From Vibrio panuliri (GTDB lineage Bacteria; Pseudomonadota; Gammaproteobacteria; Enterobacterales; Vibrionaceae): a DNA stretch of 64,000 nt. The stretch lies in contig NZ_AP019655.1 of NCBI RefSeq assembly GCF_009938205.1, positions 930,001-994,000 of the forward strand. The letters run 5' to 3'. Positions 26,533-34,784 of the stretch are shown one piece after another; position 1 is the first letter of the stretch; each line of letters opens with the position of its first letter. The notes under the pieces are model-generated. The model saw nothing but the letters and a program-made list of their open reading frames with translations. It had not been told where the DNA came from and did not search any database. The translations under genes were made by a program, and so were the position numbers.

Positions 26533-26841
26533 AACGACTCCTTACGTCCAAACGTATTCTCTGCAAGAATCTGTCGACTCACTTAAGTCGGCATCGATTA
26601 TAAGTGTAGTTGGAAAAACCACTCGCTGCAGACCTCCACCGCCATCCGAGAGGCTAATATCCACTGCACACTGGTCATCCTAGCAACTCAATATGGTGAC
26701 TTATTAGCCACCAATCGCACTTTTGCCTTTTTTGCTTACCCTGAAACGACAAAATCATATTGAGATCACTTTGTTACACTAGATTAAACACGCTGCTGTT
26801 CTACACTTTTCATATTAGTTGGCATAATTTGGATAAAAACA
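26533..26841. other. Intergenic region before the hybrid kinase operon
   Basis: 309 bases between two divergent genes. It should hold the promoters of the YdcH-like gene and of the kinase operon. I find no clear inverted repeat, terminator or promoter box worth naming, and no credible gene. Confidence 0.5.
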
Positions 26842-29800
26842 GTGATGAGCAAATGGAGTTCATGGCAAAACATATCACTCAAATATAAGTTGTATGGTCT
26901 AGTACTGCTTCCCATCTTACTTTTGATTTATCTTGCCGTTGTGCAAATCTCGACGATCAATCAAAGTACGCAGTCCCTGATCAAAGCAACCAACATCACC
27001 ACTTTCTTGCGCGGTGTGTCGGGGGTTTATTCACCTAGTGACAGTGCTCTTTCCTCTTCATCTCTTAACCAGTTGATCCCAAAAATCTACAGTGACGAAC
27101 TCACCTCAGATATCCGCGATTCAGTCCAGAGCCTGCTATCCACTAAACAAGAGTTAAACAAAGCACTAAGCATCGAGGACAAGCTTGATAACCTAGAGTG
27201 GCAAGCTGAACTGTATCACCAAATATTACTGAGTTTAGAGAAAAACGAGTTCGGCAATGTGCCTGCCAACGTGCGCAACAATATCAATGCCCTATTGCAA
27301 CTTGAGTGGATGGTGTTTTGGGCCAACGAAGAAAACCAGTTGAGCAACTTACTGCTACGTTCTTTTCAGCAACGCGCTGAGTACAACCAAGATATTCGAG
27401 AGCAACTACAAACATTAGCGGAAAGGCAGCAACTTTTTATTGAACGATTCGTCAATTTAAACGCTAACGAAGAACAGGTTAAGCTAATGATGCAAGCATT
27501 CAGTAACTCTGCTTTTCAACATAGCCAATCGTTTCGCGCAGATTTAGCTTCGCTCTCATCACTCGCAGGGCTAACTAGCCAGCAAGTAGAGCAAGGCATC
27601 ACTGCGATGAACGCTCGCCTAGCGTTACTCAACGATGTCGGTAACACTATCGAGTTCCAAATCGTCAACAGCATCGATCAATCCATTCAACAAGCTCAGT
27701 TAAAGCGCATCAGTTATATCAGCTTAGTCTCGCTGCTGACAATACTTGTCATTTTCATCGCTTTCCGTTTAACGAGGCACATTACCCAAAACCTAAACCT
27801 AGTATTAGATTATTTGAAATCGAGTGATAACCAACAGATCGATCAATTAACTACCACCGTTCACAGCAACGACGAACTTGGCCGCTTTGCTCATGAAGTA
27901 GAACGAATCACCATAGAACGAAAATTGGCGAATGAACGCTTAACCATTGCCAAAGAGGACGCAGAAAAAGCGAAAGATGCCGCTGTGCGAGCCAATCGGG
28001 CAAAAAGTAGTTTCTTAGCCAATATGTCTCATGAAATTCGCACCCCTTTAAACGGCGTAATAGGCATCTCGGAAGTGTTGTCTGAAACCGAACTGTCCGC
28101 TTCCCAAAGAGACTATGTCGATACGATTGAAACCTCATCACAACTGTTACTCAGCTTGATCAATGACATTCTTGATTTCTCGAAAATTGAGTCAGGTATG
28201 TTACTGATCAGCAATCATTCGACCTCTATTAGAGAGGTGATATACGATGTTGCCGCCATCATCGCTCCAAAAGTAAAAGAGAAAGGTCTGGAGCTCAAAG
28301 TGACCATCAGTTCAGACACGCCTCACAAAGTATTGGTTGACGATCATCGCTTACGCCAAACACTCATGAACTTTATGTCCAACGCCGTCAAGTTTACTCA
28401 CTCGGGTTATGTTGAACTGGCAGTGAGCAATAAAGGAACGCTAAATGACCAAGTCAGCCTTGAGTTTTCCGTTTCAGATACGGGCGTTGGTATTGATGCG
28501 GAAAAACAGCAACAAATTTTTAAGCCGTTTGCGCAGGAAGATGAATCAACTACGCGACAATTTGGCGGGACAGGACTAGGCTTAGCCATCAGCACTCAAT
28601 TGGTTGAGATGATGGGCGGTCAGATCCAGCTCGAATCGACCAAAAACCTCGGCAGTCGCTTTTTCTTCACCCTCCAGATGGGCATTGAGCAAGAGCGATA
28701 TCCTTTGCGACAGAAGCAACCTGAGCATATTTGCATTATTGGTGATAATGCTGAGCAAAGAGCTTATGTCAAACAAGAGCTCGACTTTTTCAATCATCTG
28801 ATTGTCGGTGAGTTCGCTTCGCTGGATACCTACTTAACCGCAACGACAAGCGAACCTCACTCCGCCCTATTCTTAGAGTCCGCGATGTGTGATGTTGTCA
28901 CTCATTCAAGAGAACTCAGCCTATTGGCTAAACAGCGCCACCTGTGCGTGGTACGCCCCTTCTTAAGCCGTCCAGTTGAGTTTTCGTCAGATATTCAATC
29001 TATCGTTACCTACCCACTATTAGGCCAAAGGTTATTGAAAGCGCTCTCTTCACGCAGTATCGATGTTGTCAGCGGCCAATTTGAGATCGTTGAGGAAAAC
29101 GTCGCTGATAAACGGGTGCTGGTCGTTGAAGACAATGCGGTCAACAGGAAGATTGCGGGCTTACACCTTTCGAATGCAGGTGTGGATTTTGAGGTTGCTC
29201 ATGACGGCGCTGAAGCCGTGCAGATGTATACCTCCAACCCCGATAACTACAGCCTGATTCTCATGGATTGTATGATGCCAATCTTAGATGGATTCGAGGC
29301 AACCAAACAGATTCGAGAGTTTGAAAAAACGCAGTCGAAACAAGTACCGATCATTGCACTCACTGCCAGTGTACTCGATGAAGATATCAAAGAGTGTTAC
29401 CACGTGGGCATGAACGATTATCTCGCTAAGCCCTTTAAAGCCGATCAACTCATTACAAAACTTTGCCAACACACCAAAGTGGAGCCACGCCTTCCCGATG
29501 GGCCAACTCAGAGTATCCAACAAGAAGCGCCTAAGAGTGAAGTTCAAGTGGCACATTCGATGGGCAAAGTTCTGTTGGTCGAGGACAATACCGTCAATCA
29601 AAAAGTCGCATCACTGATCTTAGAGAAAGCGGGTTATCAATATGAGATAGCAGAAAACGGTCAGGTTGCTGTGGATATGTATCGACATCATCACGATTAT
29701 CAGGTGATTTTGATGGACTGCATGATGCCAGTAAAAGATGGCTTTGAGGCGACACGTGAAATTCGCCGTTTAGAGCAAAAACAAGGGTTAGGCAAGACCC

Positions 29801-29931
29801 CAATTATCGCTCTCACTGCCAGTGTGATTGATGATGATATACAACGTTGTTTTGACTCAGGCATGGACGCATATTTAGCCAAGCCCGTGCGTAAGAAAAA
29901 TCTCATCGACAAAATCGAAAGTATCGTTTAG
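26842..29931 (+). CDS. Hybrid sensor histidine kinase with tandem receiver domains
   Basis: 1029 residues from GTG 26842 (an ATG follows at once). A membrane helix at about 16-36, a periplasmic helical region of about 250 residues, a second helix at about 287-306, then a HAMP-like linker, HisKA with His397 in MSHEIRTPLNG, and a HATPase domain (NFMSNAVKFT; GGTGLGLAIS). After it comes a receiver-like segment (about 625-735) that lacks an acceptor Asp, then two intact receivers with Asp809 and Asp959, each in LMDCMMP. No HPt domain is present, so a separate phosphotransfer protein is needed. It is the first gene of a set with a binding protein and a porin-like protein. Signal and output are unknown. 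Confidence 0.9.
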   Translation: MMSKWSSWQNISLKYKLYGLVLLPILLLIYLAVVQISTINQSTQSLIKATNITTFLRGVSGVYSPSDSALSSSSLNQLIPKIYSDELTSDIRDSVQSLLSTKQELNKALSIEDKLDNLEWQAELYHQILLSLEKNEFGNVPANVRNNINALLQLEWMVFWANEENQLSNLLLRSFQQRAEYNQDIREQLQTLAERQQLFIERFVNLNANEEQVKLMMQAFSNSAFQHSQSFRADLASLSSLAGLTSQQVEQGITAMNARLALLNDVGNTIEFQIVNSIDQSIQQAQLKRISYISLVSLLTILVIFIAFRLTRHITQNLNLVLDYLKSSDNQQIDQLTTTVHSNDELGRFAHEVERITIERKLANERLTIAKEDAEKAKDAAVRANRAKSSFLANMSHEIRTPLNGVIGISEVLSETELSASQRDYVDTIETSSQLLLSLINDILDFSKIESGMLLISNHSTSIREVIYDVAAIIAPKVKEKGLELKVTISSDTPHKVLVDDHRLRQTLMNFMSNAVKFTHSGYVELAVSNKGTLNDQVSLEFSVSDTGVGIDAEKQQQIFKPFAQEDESTTRQFGGTGLGLAISTQLVEMMGGQIQLESTKNLGSRFFFTLQMGIEQERYPLRQKQPEHICIIGDNAEQRAYVKQELDFFNHLIVGEFASLDTYLTATTSEPHSALFLESAMCDVVTHSRELSLLAKQRHLCVVRPFLSRPVEFSSDIQSIVTYPLLGQRLLKALSSRSIDVVSGQFEIVEENVADKRVLVVEDNAVNRKIAGLHLSNAGVDFEVAHDGAEAVQMYTSNPDNYSLILMDCMMPILDGFEATKQIREFEKTQSKQVPIIALTASVLDEDIKECYHVGMNDYLAKPFKADQLITKLCQHTKVEPRLPDGPTQSIQQEAPKSEVQVAHSMGKVLLVEDNTVNQKVASLILEKAGYQYEIAENGQVAVDMYRHHHDYQVILMDCMMPVKDGFEATREIRRLEQKQGLGKTPIIALTASVIDDDIQRCFDSGMDAYLAKPVRKKNLIDKIESIV

Positions 29932-29948
29932 CGCTAGGATAACCCAAC

Positions 29949-30428
29949 ATGGACCTGTTAAAGCAAATACATTGCCGACAATTTAGCGAAGTGTGGTCAA
30001 CGCTGCTGATTTTAGCGGCCTTGTGTATGTCACTACCGAGTCATGCCCTCGCAGCCGACCAGTACGCCATTTTTACTTTAAATAACTCGTTTGAAAAAAT
30101 GTCGATTCTTAAAGCGCGTAAACTCTATCGTGGAAAATCCAAATCACTTAACGGACAACGATTTGAATTATCTGATTGGCCCGCCGACAGTATCGAGCGA
30201 GAGCAGTTCTATCGTTATTTGCTTGGTAAAAACACCGCTCAGATGAATGCCCATTGGGCTGCGCTCTCATTCTCCGGTAAAGCTCGTCCACCGAAAGAGA
30301 TCGCGCAATCTGAAATTCAGAGCCTAATTGAATGGATGGAGGAGAAACCAAACCGTATTGGCTATGCCCCAATAGAAGCACTCCCTAGTAACGCCAATGT
30401 TTTGTTTATTATCAGTGAGGATAACTAA
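29949..30428 (+). CDS. Small periplasmic phosphate-binding-like protein
   Basis: 159 residues. A signal peptide runs to about residue 36 (LPSHALA cut before ADQY). The mature part resembles the short PstS-like substrate-binding proteins often annotated as phosphate ABC transporter substrate-binding family: LNNSFEKMSILKARKLYRGKSKS, then the pattern REQFYRYLLGK and WAALSFSGKARPP, and IGYAP. Only one lobe is present, so it is unlikely to serve a transporter and may instead present a ligand to the kinase encoded 17 bases upstream. AGGATAA precedes the ATG. The role is inference. Confidence 0.75.
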   Translation: MDLLKQIHCRQFSEVWSTLLILAALCMSLPSHALAADQYAIFTLNNSFEKMSILKARKLYRGKSKSLNGQRFELSDWPADSIEREQFYRYLLGKNTAQMNAHWAALSFSGKARPPKEIAQSEIQSLIEWMEEKPNRIGYAPIEALPSNANVLFIISEDN

Positions 30429-30429
30429 T

Positions 30430-31482
30430 ATGAATCGACAACATCCCTTGCTGATCAGCGCACTTGTCATTTCGCCTTTGTCATTGGCCAATGTTGATGT
30501 TGGTGACAACATAGCGCTGAGCGGTTTTGGCTCTACGTCATGGGCAAAGAGTGACAATCCGACACCACTATTGATCAATCGAGAAATCTCAGACACTAGC
30601 TGTTTTGATTGTGACACCACCTTTGGCCTACAGCTTGATCTATTTTATGAAGGGTTTAAAGCCTCTGCGCAACTCGTAAAAAGACCGCAAGATAAATGGA
30701 GTGATCCTGAACTTGAATGGGCTTATCTTGCCTACAACAACGACCATTGGAATTTTAAAATCGGTCGATTGAGAAACCCATTATTTCTGTACTCAGAGTA
30801 TTACTATGTGGGACAAGCCTATACCCCAGCACGCCCGCCTGAAGAGGTATATAACAGCATACTCGGGATTACTTTCTATGAAGGTGCAAGCGTCACCTAT
30901 AGTCATGATTTCGGCGATCAATACACACTCTCGTTGACTCCTTTTGCAGGGCTTGAGGACTCAAGGCAGATAGAACTGAATGATGACACCCTATTAGAAC
31001 TCGAGACAGATCAATTGCTGGGCCTTAATGTCACCTTTTCAAGTGACAACTATCGTTGGAATTTTTCCTATTTAAAGTCGAAATATGATCAAAAAGTCAC
31101 GCTGTTCAATCGGTTTGTCGAAGAAGAGAAAGACAACACCATCGAGCTGTTCTCACTCGGAACTGAGTATGAGTTCAATTCGTTAACACTCTCGGCAGAA
31201 GCACAAAAAAATGATCGAAATTACTCTTGGTACCTACTCGCGTCCAATCGCATTGAACAGTGGACTCCTTATATTTCCTTTGCTCAACAGCTCAACAACG
31301 ATGACGGTTTAAATGGTCAAAGCGTGAGAGTTGGCACACGCTATGACATCCACTATAACGTCTCTTTAAACCTAGAATGGCAGCAATTCTATGCCAATGA
31401 CCAGCAAACTGGCGAGTTCATTGCTACCCCTAACGAGCAAGATGCCAACCTATTTACAGTTATGTTGAACTTCGTTTTCTAG
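30430..31482 (+). CDS. Porin-like outer-membrane beta-barrel protein
   Basis: 350 residues from the ATG at 30430, one base after the preceding stop codon, with GAGGATAA upstream. A short signal peptide ends near LSLA (residue 19). The rest alternates in beta strands with aromatic girdles (FGLQLDLFYEGF, WAYLAYNNDHW, YSHDFGDQYTLSLTPF) and ends in Phe (MLNFVF), the C-terminal signature for outer-membrane assembly. Two Cys in CFDC may form a disulfide. I do not recognise a specific porin family. The tight linkage to a binding protein and a hybrid kinase is the main clue to its job. Confidence 0.75.
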   Translation: MNRQHPLLISALVISPLSLANVDVGDNIALSGFGSTSWAKSDNPTPLLINREISDTSCFDCDTTFGLQLDLFYEGFKASAQLVKRPQDKWSDPELEWAYLAYNNDHWNFKIGRLRNPLFLYSEYYYVGQAYTPARPPEEVYNSILGITFYEGASVTYSHDFGDQYTLSLTPFAGLEDSRQIELNDDTLLELETDQLLGLNVTFSSDNYRWNFSYLKSKYDQKVTLFNRFVEEEKDNTIELFSLGTEYEFNSLTLSAEAQKNDRNYSWYLLASNRIEQWTPYISFAQQLNNDDGLNGQSVRVGTRYDIHYNVSLNLEWQQFYANDQQTGEFIATPNEQDANLFTVMLNFVF

Positions 31483-31488
31483 AGCGCG

Positions 31489-31530
31489 CTCAGGCTCTGT
31501 TAGTGCAGCCACGCAGCTTATGAGCCTGAG
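31489..31530 (+). terminator. Stem after the porin-like gene
   Basis: Perfect 9-bp arms CTCAGGCTC and GAGCCTGAG enclose 24 bases that can fold further; no T run follows. Probably the 3' end of the kinase operon transcript, but termination is not proven. Confidence 0.4.
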
Positions 31531-31597
31531 TCACTTGAGAATGGGGGCATAAAGAACATAAAATATGTGTCTAAATTCATTTTAATAAGATAACACT

Positions 31598-31933
31598 ATG
31601 TCCTTTCCTCCATGCCCACAATGCCAATCTGAGTTCGTCTATCAAGATCAGAATAATCTGATTTGCCCAGAATGCGCTCACGAGTGGAACCCTAATGAGC
31701 TCCATGAAGAAGAGTCTCTGAATATCAAAGATGCCAATGGCACACTGCTTCAAGAAGGCGATAAAGTTACCCTAGCCAAGGATCTGAAAGTGAAAGGCAG
31801 TTCATTGGTGTTGAAGATTGGCACCAAAGCCGTTATTCGACGCATTGTCGAAGGCAAAGATCATCAACTCGATTGTAAAGTCGACGGTGCTGGTGAAATG
31901 ATGGTCACCGCCCAGTTCGTTAAAAAAGCTTAA
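31598..31933 (+). CDS. yjdM: YjdM (PhnA) zinc-ribbon protein
   Basis: 111 residues, the family length. An N-terminal zinc ribbon (CPQC and CPEC, residues 6-9 and 27-30 approximately) precedes the small beta-barrel with DANGTLLQEGDKVTLAKDLKVKG. Formerly linked to alkylphosphonate use through the name PhnA, but the family's function is not settled. Monocistronic; a hairpin with a weak T tail follows at 31944-31964. Confidence 0.92.
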   Translation: MSFPPCPQCQSEFVYQDQNNLICPECAHEWNPNELHEEESLNIKDANGTLLQEGDKVTLAKDLKVKGSSLVLKIGTKAVIRRIVEGKDHQLDCKVDGAGEMMVTAQFVKKA

Positions 31934-31943
31934 TCTTCTGTTG

Positions 31944-31964
31944 GCCAGTATCGTGAATACTGGC
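31944..31964 (+). terminator. Hairpin after yjdM
   Basis: Perfect arms GCCAGTAT / ATACTGGC with a 5-base loop followed by TGTCTTTTG; a moderate terminator. Confidence 0.6.
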
Positions 31965-32166
31965 TGTCTTTTGCGCGGGCATTAACAAAGATAATCACTT
32001 CGCCACTCTCAACGCACATGACGTTGTCTACTTTCTCTAACCTCGCGCTTAAGTTCCATTAATCACGTTTTGACCATTAACGCCACGCATTAGTGGGGCT
32101 CAAGTCTAAGTGGCTATCTTTGAATCGGCTTAGTATAAAGCTCAAGCAAGTCAAGAAGGTAGCAAC

Positions 32167-32442
32167 ATGATCGTCACTAATGCGTTTAATCAGAATTTAA
32201 CTGAGGAATCAAAACAGAACTGGCTAAGTTACTGGAAGCACTTCACCGATAAGCCTTACTGCTACTGCGCCGAGCAGAACTGCACCAAGCAGCAACAACA
32301 TGGTGTATTAGTCACACAACCCAAAATGTCTTCTCGCACACTTTATGTTGTGCCACTTTGCAAAGATCACAGTAATAGTTTTGTTAGCCAACTAGAAATT
32401 GATGATTGCGCCCAAATTGTTCCGACAGAGCTAAGCTTGTAA
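32167..32442 (+). CDS. Cys-rich small protein of unknown function
   Basis: 91 residues, not recognised. A Cys cluster C-x-C-x4-C (YCYCAEQNC) near residue 37, then CKDHSN with a Cys/His pair and a further Cys in DDCAQ suggest a small metal site, perhaps zinc-finger or HNH-like in layout, but the HNH catalytic pattern is not convincing. AAGAAGGT precedes the ATG. It ends before a strong terminator. Confidence 0.65.
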   Translation: MIVTNAFNQNLTEESKQNWLSYWKHFTDKPYCYCAEQNCTKQQQHGVLVTQPKMSSRTLYVVPLCKDHSNSFVSQLEIDDCAQIVPTELSL

Positions 32443-32471
32443 ATAAGATTGGTAGGGATTTTGTTGGACCC

Positions 32472-32507
32472 GAGCAATGACACCCACCTTGTCATTGCTC
32501 TTTTTTA
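32472..32507 (+). terminator. Terminator of the Cys-rich small gene
   Basis: Perfect 11-bp arms GAGCAATGACA / TGTCATTGCTC with a 7-base loop and six T. Confidence 0.88.
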
Positions 32508-32527
32508 TTTTGGTTTTTGAGCCAGTG

Positions 32528-33301
32528 CTAAACCACTTTTTGGCTGAGCGAAAGTACCGACTCATTGTTCTTAAGTTGGTTATTCGCAAACATATCTTCT
32601 ATCGCATGTTGTGAAAACTCTACAGCACTGTAGGCAGCAATATGAATCACGTCTCCTTTCTGGACAAAGTTATCTTCTCCCCACTGGGTATAGTTGGGCG
32701 CCCCCGTATACAACACGAGTTCCTGCGGGTAGCCTAACTTGGCAATCTGCGGCAAAATAGCTTGATACATCCCCTCATCATGTTGAGTGTTAATTCTTTC
32801 GACCATCCAAGCCATCAGGTAACAGTAAAAGACTTTTAGCTCAGTACAACTCACCTCTGGGGTGGCAAGGTGAAGTTGACCATCTCGCTCAATGTACGAA
32901 ATCAGTTTAATGTTTTCATCATAGTTGATAGGAGATAAACGAGACACGCTCCACCAATGCTGGTTGATACCTTTTGACTGACAACCCCAAGACTTTCTTT
33001 GTGAGATCTTATCGCTGCCCTCTAGCTGGCGAATCGTCATATCATTGCCGATAGACATCTGCGTTGCCATCAGAGAACTCACTTTGCCTTCTTCGTAGGT
33101 TACCTTGCAACGGAGTACAAACTCTGGCTCTATGTCGACCATTTCGCCACTTAACGGATAATTAAGCTGTGCTCCAGACGTTAATGTTTGCTCCTCTTCA
33201 CAGTTGATAACAAAGATGCCATTTGGCATATCACTTTCGGCGACATTTTCCGCTGCATTAAGATGCCCAGAAAAATTGCCGATAATTCCAATACAGAGCA
33301 T
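32528..33301 (-). CDS. Unrecognised exported protein, last gene of the citrate lyase operon
   Basis: 257 residues. A short hydrophobic N-terminus (MLCIGIIGNFSGHLNAAENV) may act as a signal peptide although it lacks the usual basic residues. The mature part has six or so Cys (NCEEEQ, LRCKV, WGCQSK, SCTELKVFYCY) compatible with disulfides, and Trp-rich WGCQSKGINQHWWSVSR. I recognise no family. It starts 22 bases after citG with AAGGAGA as ribosome site, so it is almost surely the last gene of citDEFXG. No clear terminator is seen after it on this strand. A link to citrate use is inferred from position only. Confidence 0.75.
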   Translation of the reverse strand: MLCIGIIGNFSGHLNAAENVAESDMPNGIFVINCEEEQTLTSGAQLNYPLSGEMVDIEPEFVLRCKVTYEEGKVSSLMATQMSIGNDMTIRQLEGSDKISQRKSWGCQSKGINQHWWSVSRLSPINYDENIKLISYIERDGQLHLATPEVSCTELKVFYCYLMAWMVERINTQHDEGMYQAILPQIAKLGYPQELVLYTGAPNYTQWGEDNFVQKGDVIHIAAYSAVEFSQHAIEDMFANNQLKNNESVLSLSQKVV

Positions 33302-33322
33302 AACTCTCCTTACAAGGTATGA

Positions 33323-34273
33323 TTATTTGTTGATCAGTACTTTTGAACATGTATCAAGTTGGGTAAGTAACCATGTCGCGGCAAGTAAATCTGCACTCCC
33401 GCCTGGACTAATGTTGTGGCTAACAAACAAGGCATCTAACACCACAATATGTTTCTCAAACGCACTATGAGTGGAGTGTTGCGTCGCAAGAAACTGGCGC
33501 GCTTGAGATTGAACCAACTCTAACCCCGTTATACCGGCGCGATTAATGACGTTGGTATCGCTGTTATTCGCCATCAGAGTAAAGAGTGCCAAACTCATCG
33601 CTTTCTCTTCGGATTCACCTTGTTCGATTGCGAGTCGATAAGCTGGCAAAGCGTGGTCATAAATTGTTGGATAGCCAGCAGCCGCTTCGCCTCGAATTCC
33701 AGTGAGTCCATACTGCTGAAAGATACGTTCTCCCGCTGTTGGCGCTCTATTGCTCACTTGCGGCTTAAGCTCACTTTCAACCAAATGAGCGCAACTGCTT
33801 TTGATCACCGCCCGAACGGCATGTGCATCGTAACTGAGTTGGTTTTGGTATAACCATCCCACTGCGCCACAGATCAAACCTAAAGTAAAAATCATTCCTT
33901 TATGTGTGTTCACGTTAGAGGTGGCGGTAAACATTGCCTTTTCAGCTTCTATTCCGATGGGGCGCAAGCAGTCAAGTAACTGTTCCGACGGCAAGTGTGC
34001 AGCCCTTAGCCCCGCGATAACGAACGCCTTCATATATGGACGCAATGCTTCACTGCTAGCAATAAAGGTGTGGATGTCCATATCACGATGAGCACCGACA
34101 GATTGGCAGTCCACCAATCCCGGCTTGGGTGTCAGGTGTGCTTCTAACATCATTGCATGATAGGCAAGGTTGCCCGCTAACTCAGTAATGTTTAAGCCTG
34201 ATTGACCTTTTTCTAAGGGATAGTAGATACAGCAATCATCTAACAGATATTTAATTGCTTGATTGGTAGTCAT
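33323..34273 (-). CDS. citG: Triphosphoribosyl-dephospho-CoA synthase CitG
   Basis: 316 residues. Blocks LTPKPGLVDCQSVGAHRDMD, NTHKGMIFTLG and TGIRGEAAAGYPTI are conserved in CitG/MdcB. The enzyme makes the precursor of the citrate lyase prosthetic group from ATP and dephospho-CoA. The ATG at 34273 has GGAG seven bases upstream and is preferred to a TTG two codons earlier. It overlaps the end of citX by 23 bases, which indicates translational coupling. Confidence 0.93.
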   Translation of the reverse strand: MTTNQAIKYLLDDCCIYYPLEKGQSGLNITELAGNLAYHAMMLEAHLTPKPGLVDCQSVGAHRDMDIHTFIASSEALRPYMKAFVIAGLRAAHLPSEQLLDCLRPIGIEAEKAMFTATSNVNTHKGMIFTLGLICGAVGWLYQNQLSYDAHAVRAVIKSSCAHLVESELKPQVSNRAPTAGERIFQQYGLTGIRGEAAAGYPTIYDHALPAYRLAIEQGESEEKAMSLALFTLMANNSDTNVINRAGITGLELVQSQARQFLATQHSTHSAFEKHIVVLDALFVSHNISPGGSADLLAATWLLTQLDTCSKVLINK

Positions 34274-34781
34274 ACACAAGCTCCATCATATGTTGAATCA
34301 GTTCTGATTGACTGTGCACCCGAGAGCGTGCGCACACCTTGGCTTCACTTTGGCAAAGTAGACAGCGTCTTGGAGCATGGCCGGCTTGTTGGCGAGATAT
34401 AGGAGTGAGGTCAACCGGAATAATGTCTATATCAAATAACCGTCCCAATGGATGAGCCTCTTCAATATCAACCATTATCCGTTTAACTCTGAAGATATCC
34501 GGTTCTTCAACCGCGGCGAGAAACTCATACCCAGTATCTGCATCGCACCGCTCTTGATAACAAATTTTGATTTCGTTTTGTGCAAGCGATGCACAGATGG
34601 CATCAACGCCCGCACTGAATGCAATCGCGCTAATTTGGTTCTTCTTAATTGCTCCCATCATATTTATCGTAAAGCTTACCAGCGGCAGAGAGTGGGCTTT
34701 GACCCACTCTCTTTGCTTGTAGGCTCTGCTTTCACGGCATTCGAGAACTTGCTCAAGTGTGACGACAGGACCTTGATACAC
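34251..34781 (-). CDS. citX: Citrate lyase holo-ACP synthase CitX
   Basis: 176 residues. The N-terminal SRAYKQREW, then LPLVSFTINMMG, and the C-terminal HPLGRLFDID, SRQQAGHAPRRCLLC and VCARSRVHS match E. coli CitX. It transfers the phosphoribosyl-dephospho-CoA group to apo-CitD. Between citF (3-base gap) and citG (overlap). A second, diverged CitX-like gene lies at 43.7 kb. Confidence 0.92.
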   Translation of the reverse strand: MYQGPVVTLEQVLECRESRAYKQREWVKAHSLPLVSFTINMMGAIKKNQISAIAFSAGVDAICASLAQNEIKICYQERCDADTGYEFLAAVEEPDIFRVKRIMVDIEEAHPLGRLFDIDIIPVDLTPISRQQAGHAPRRCLLCQSEAKVCARSRVHSQSELIQHMMELVYDYQSSN

Positions 34782-34784
34782 GGC

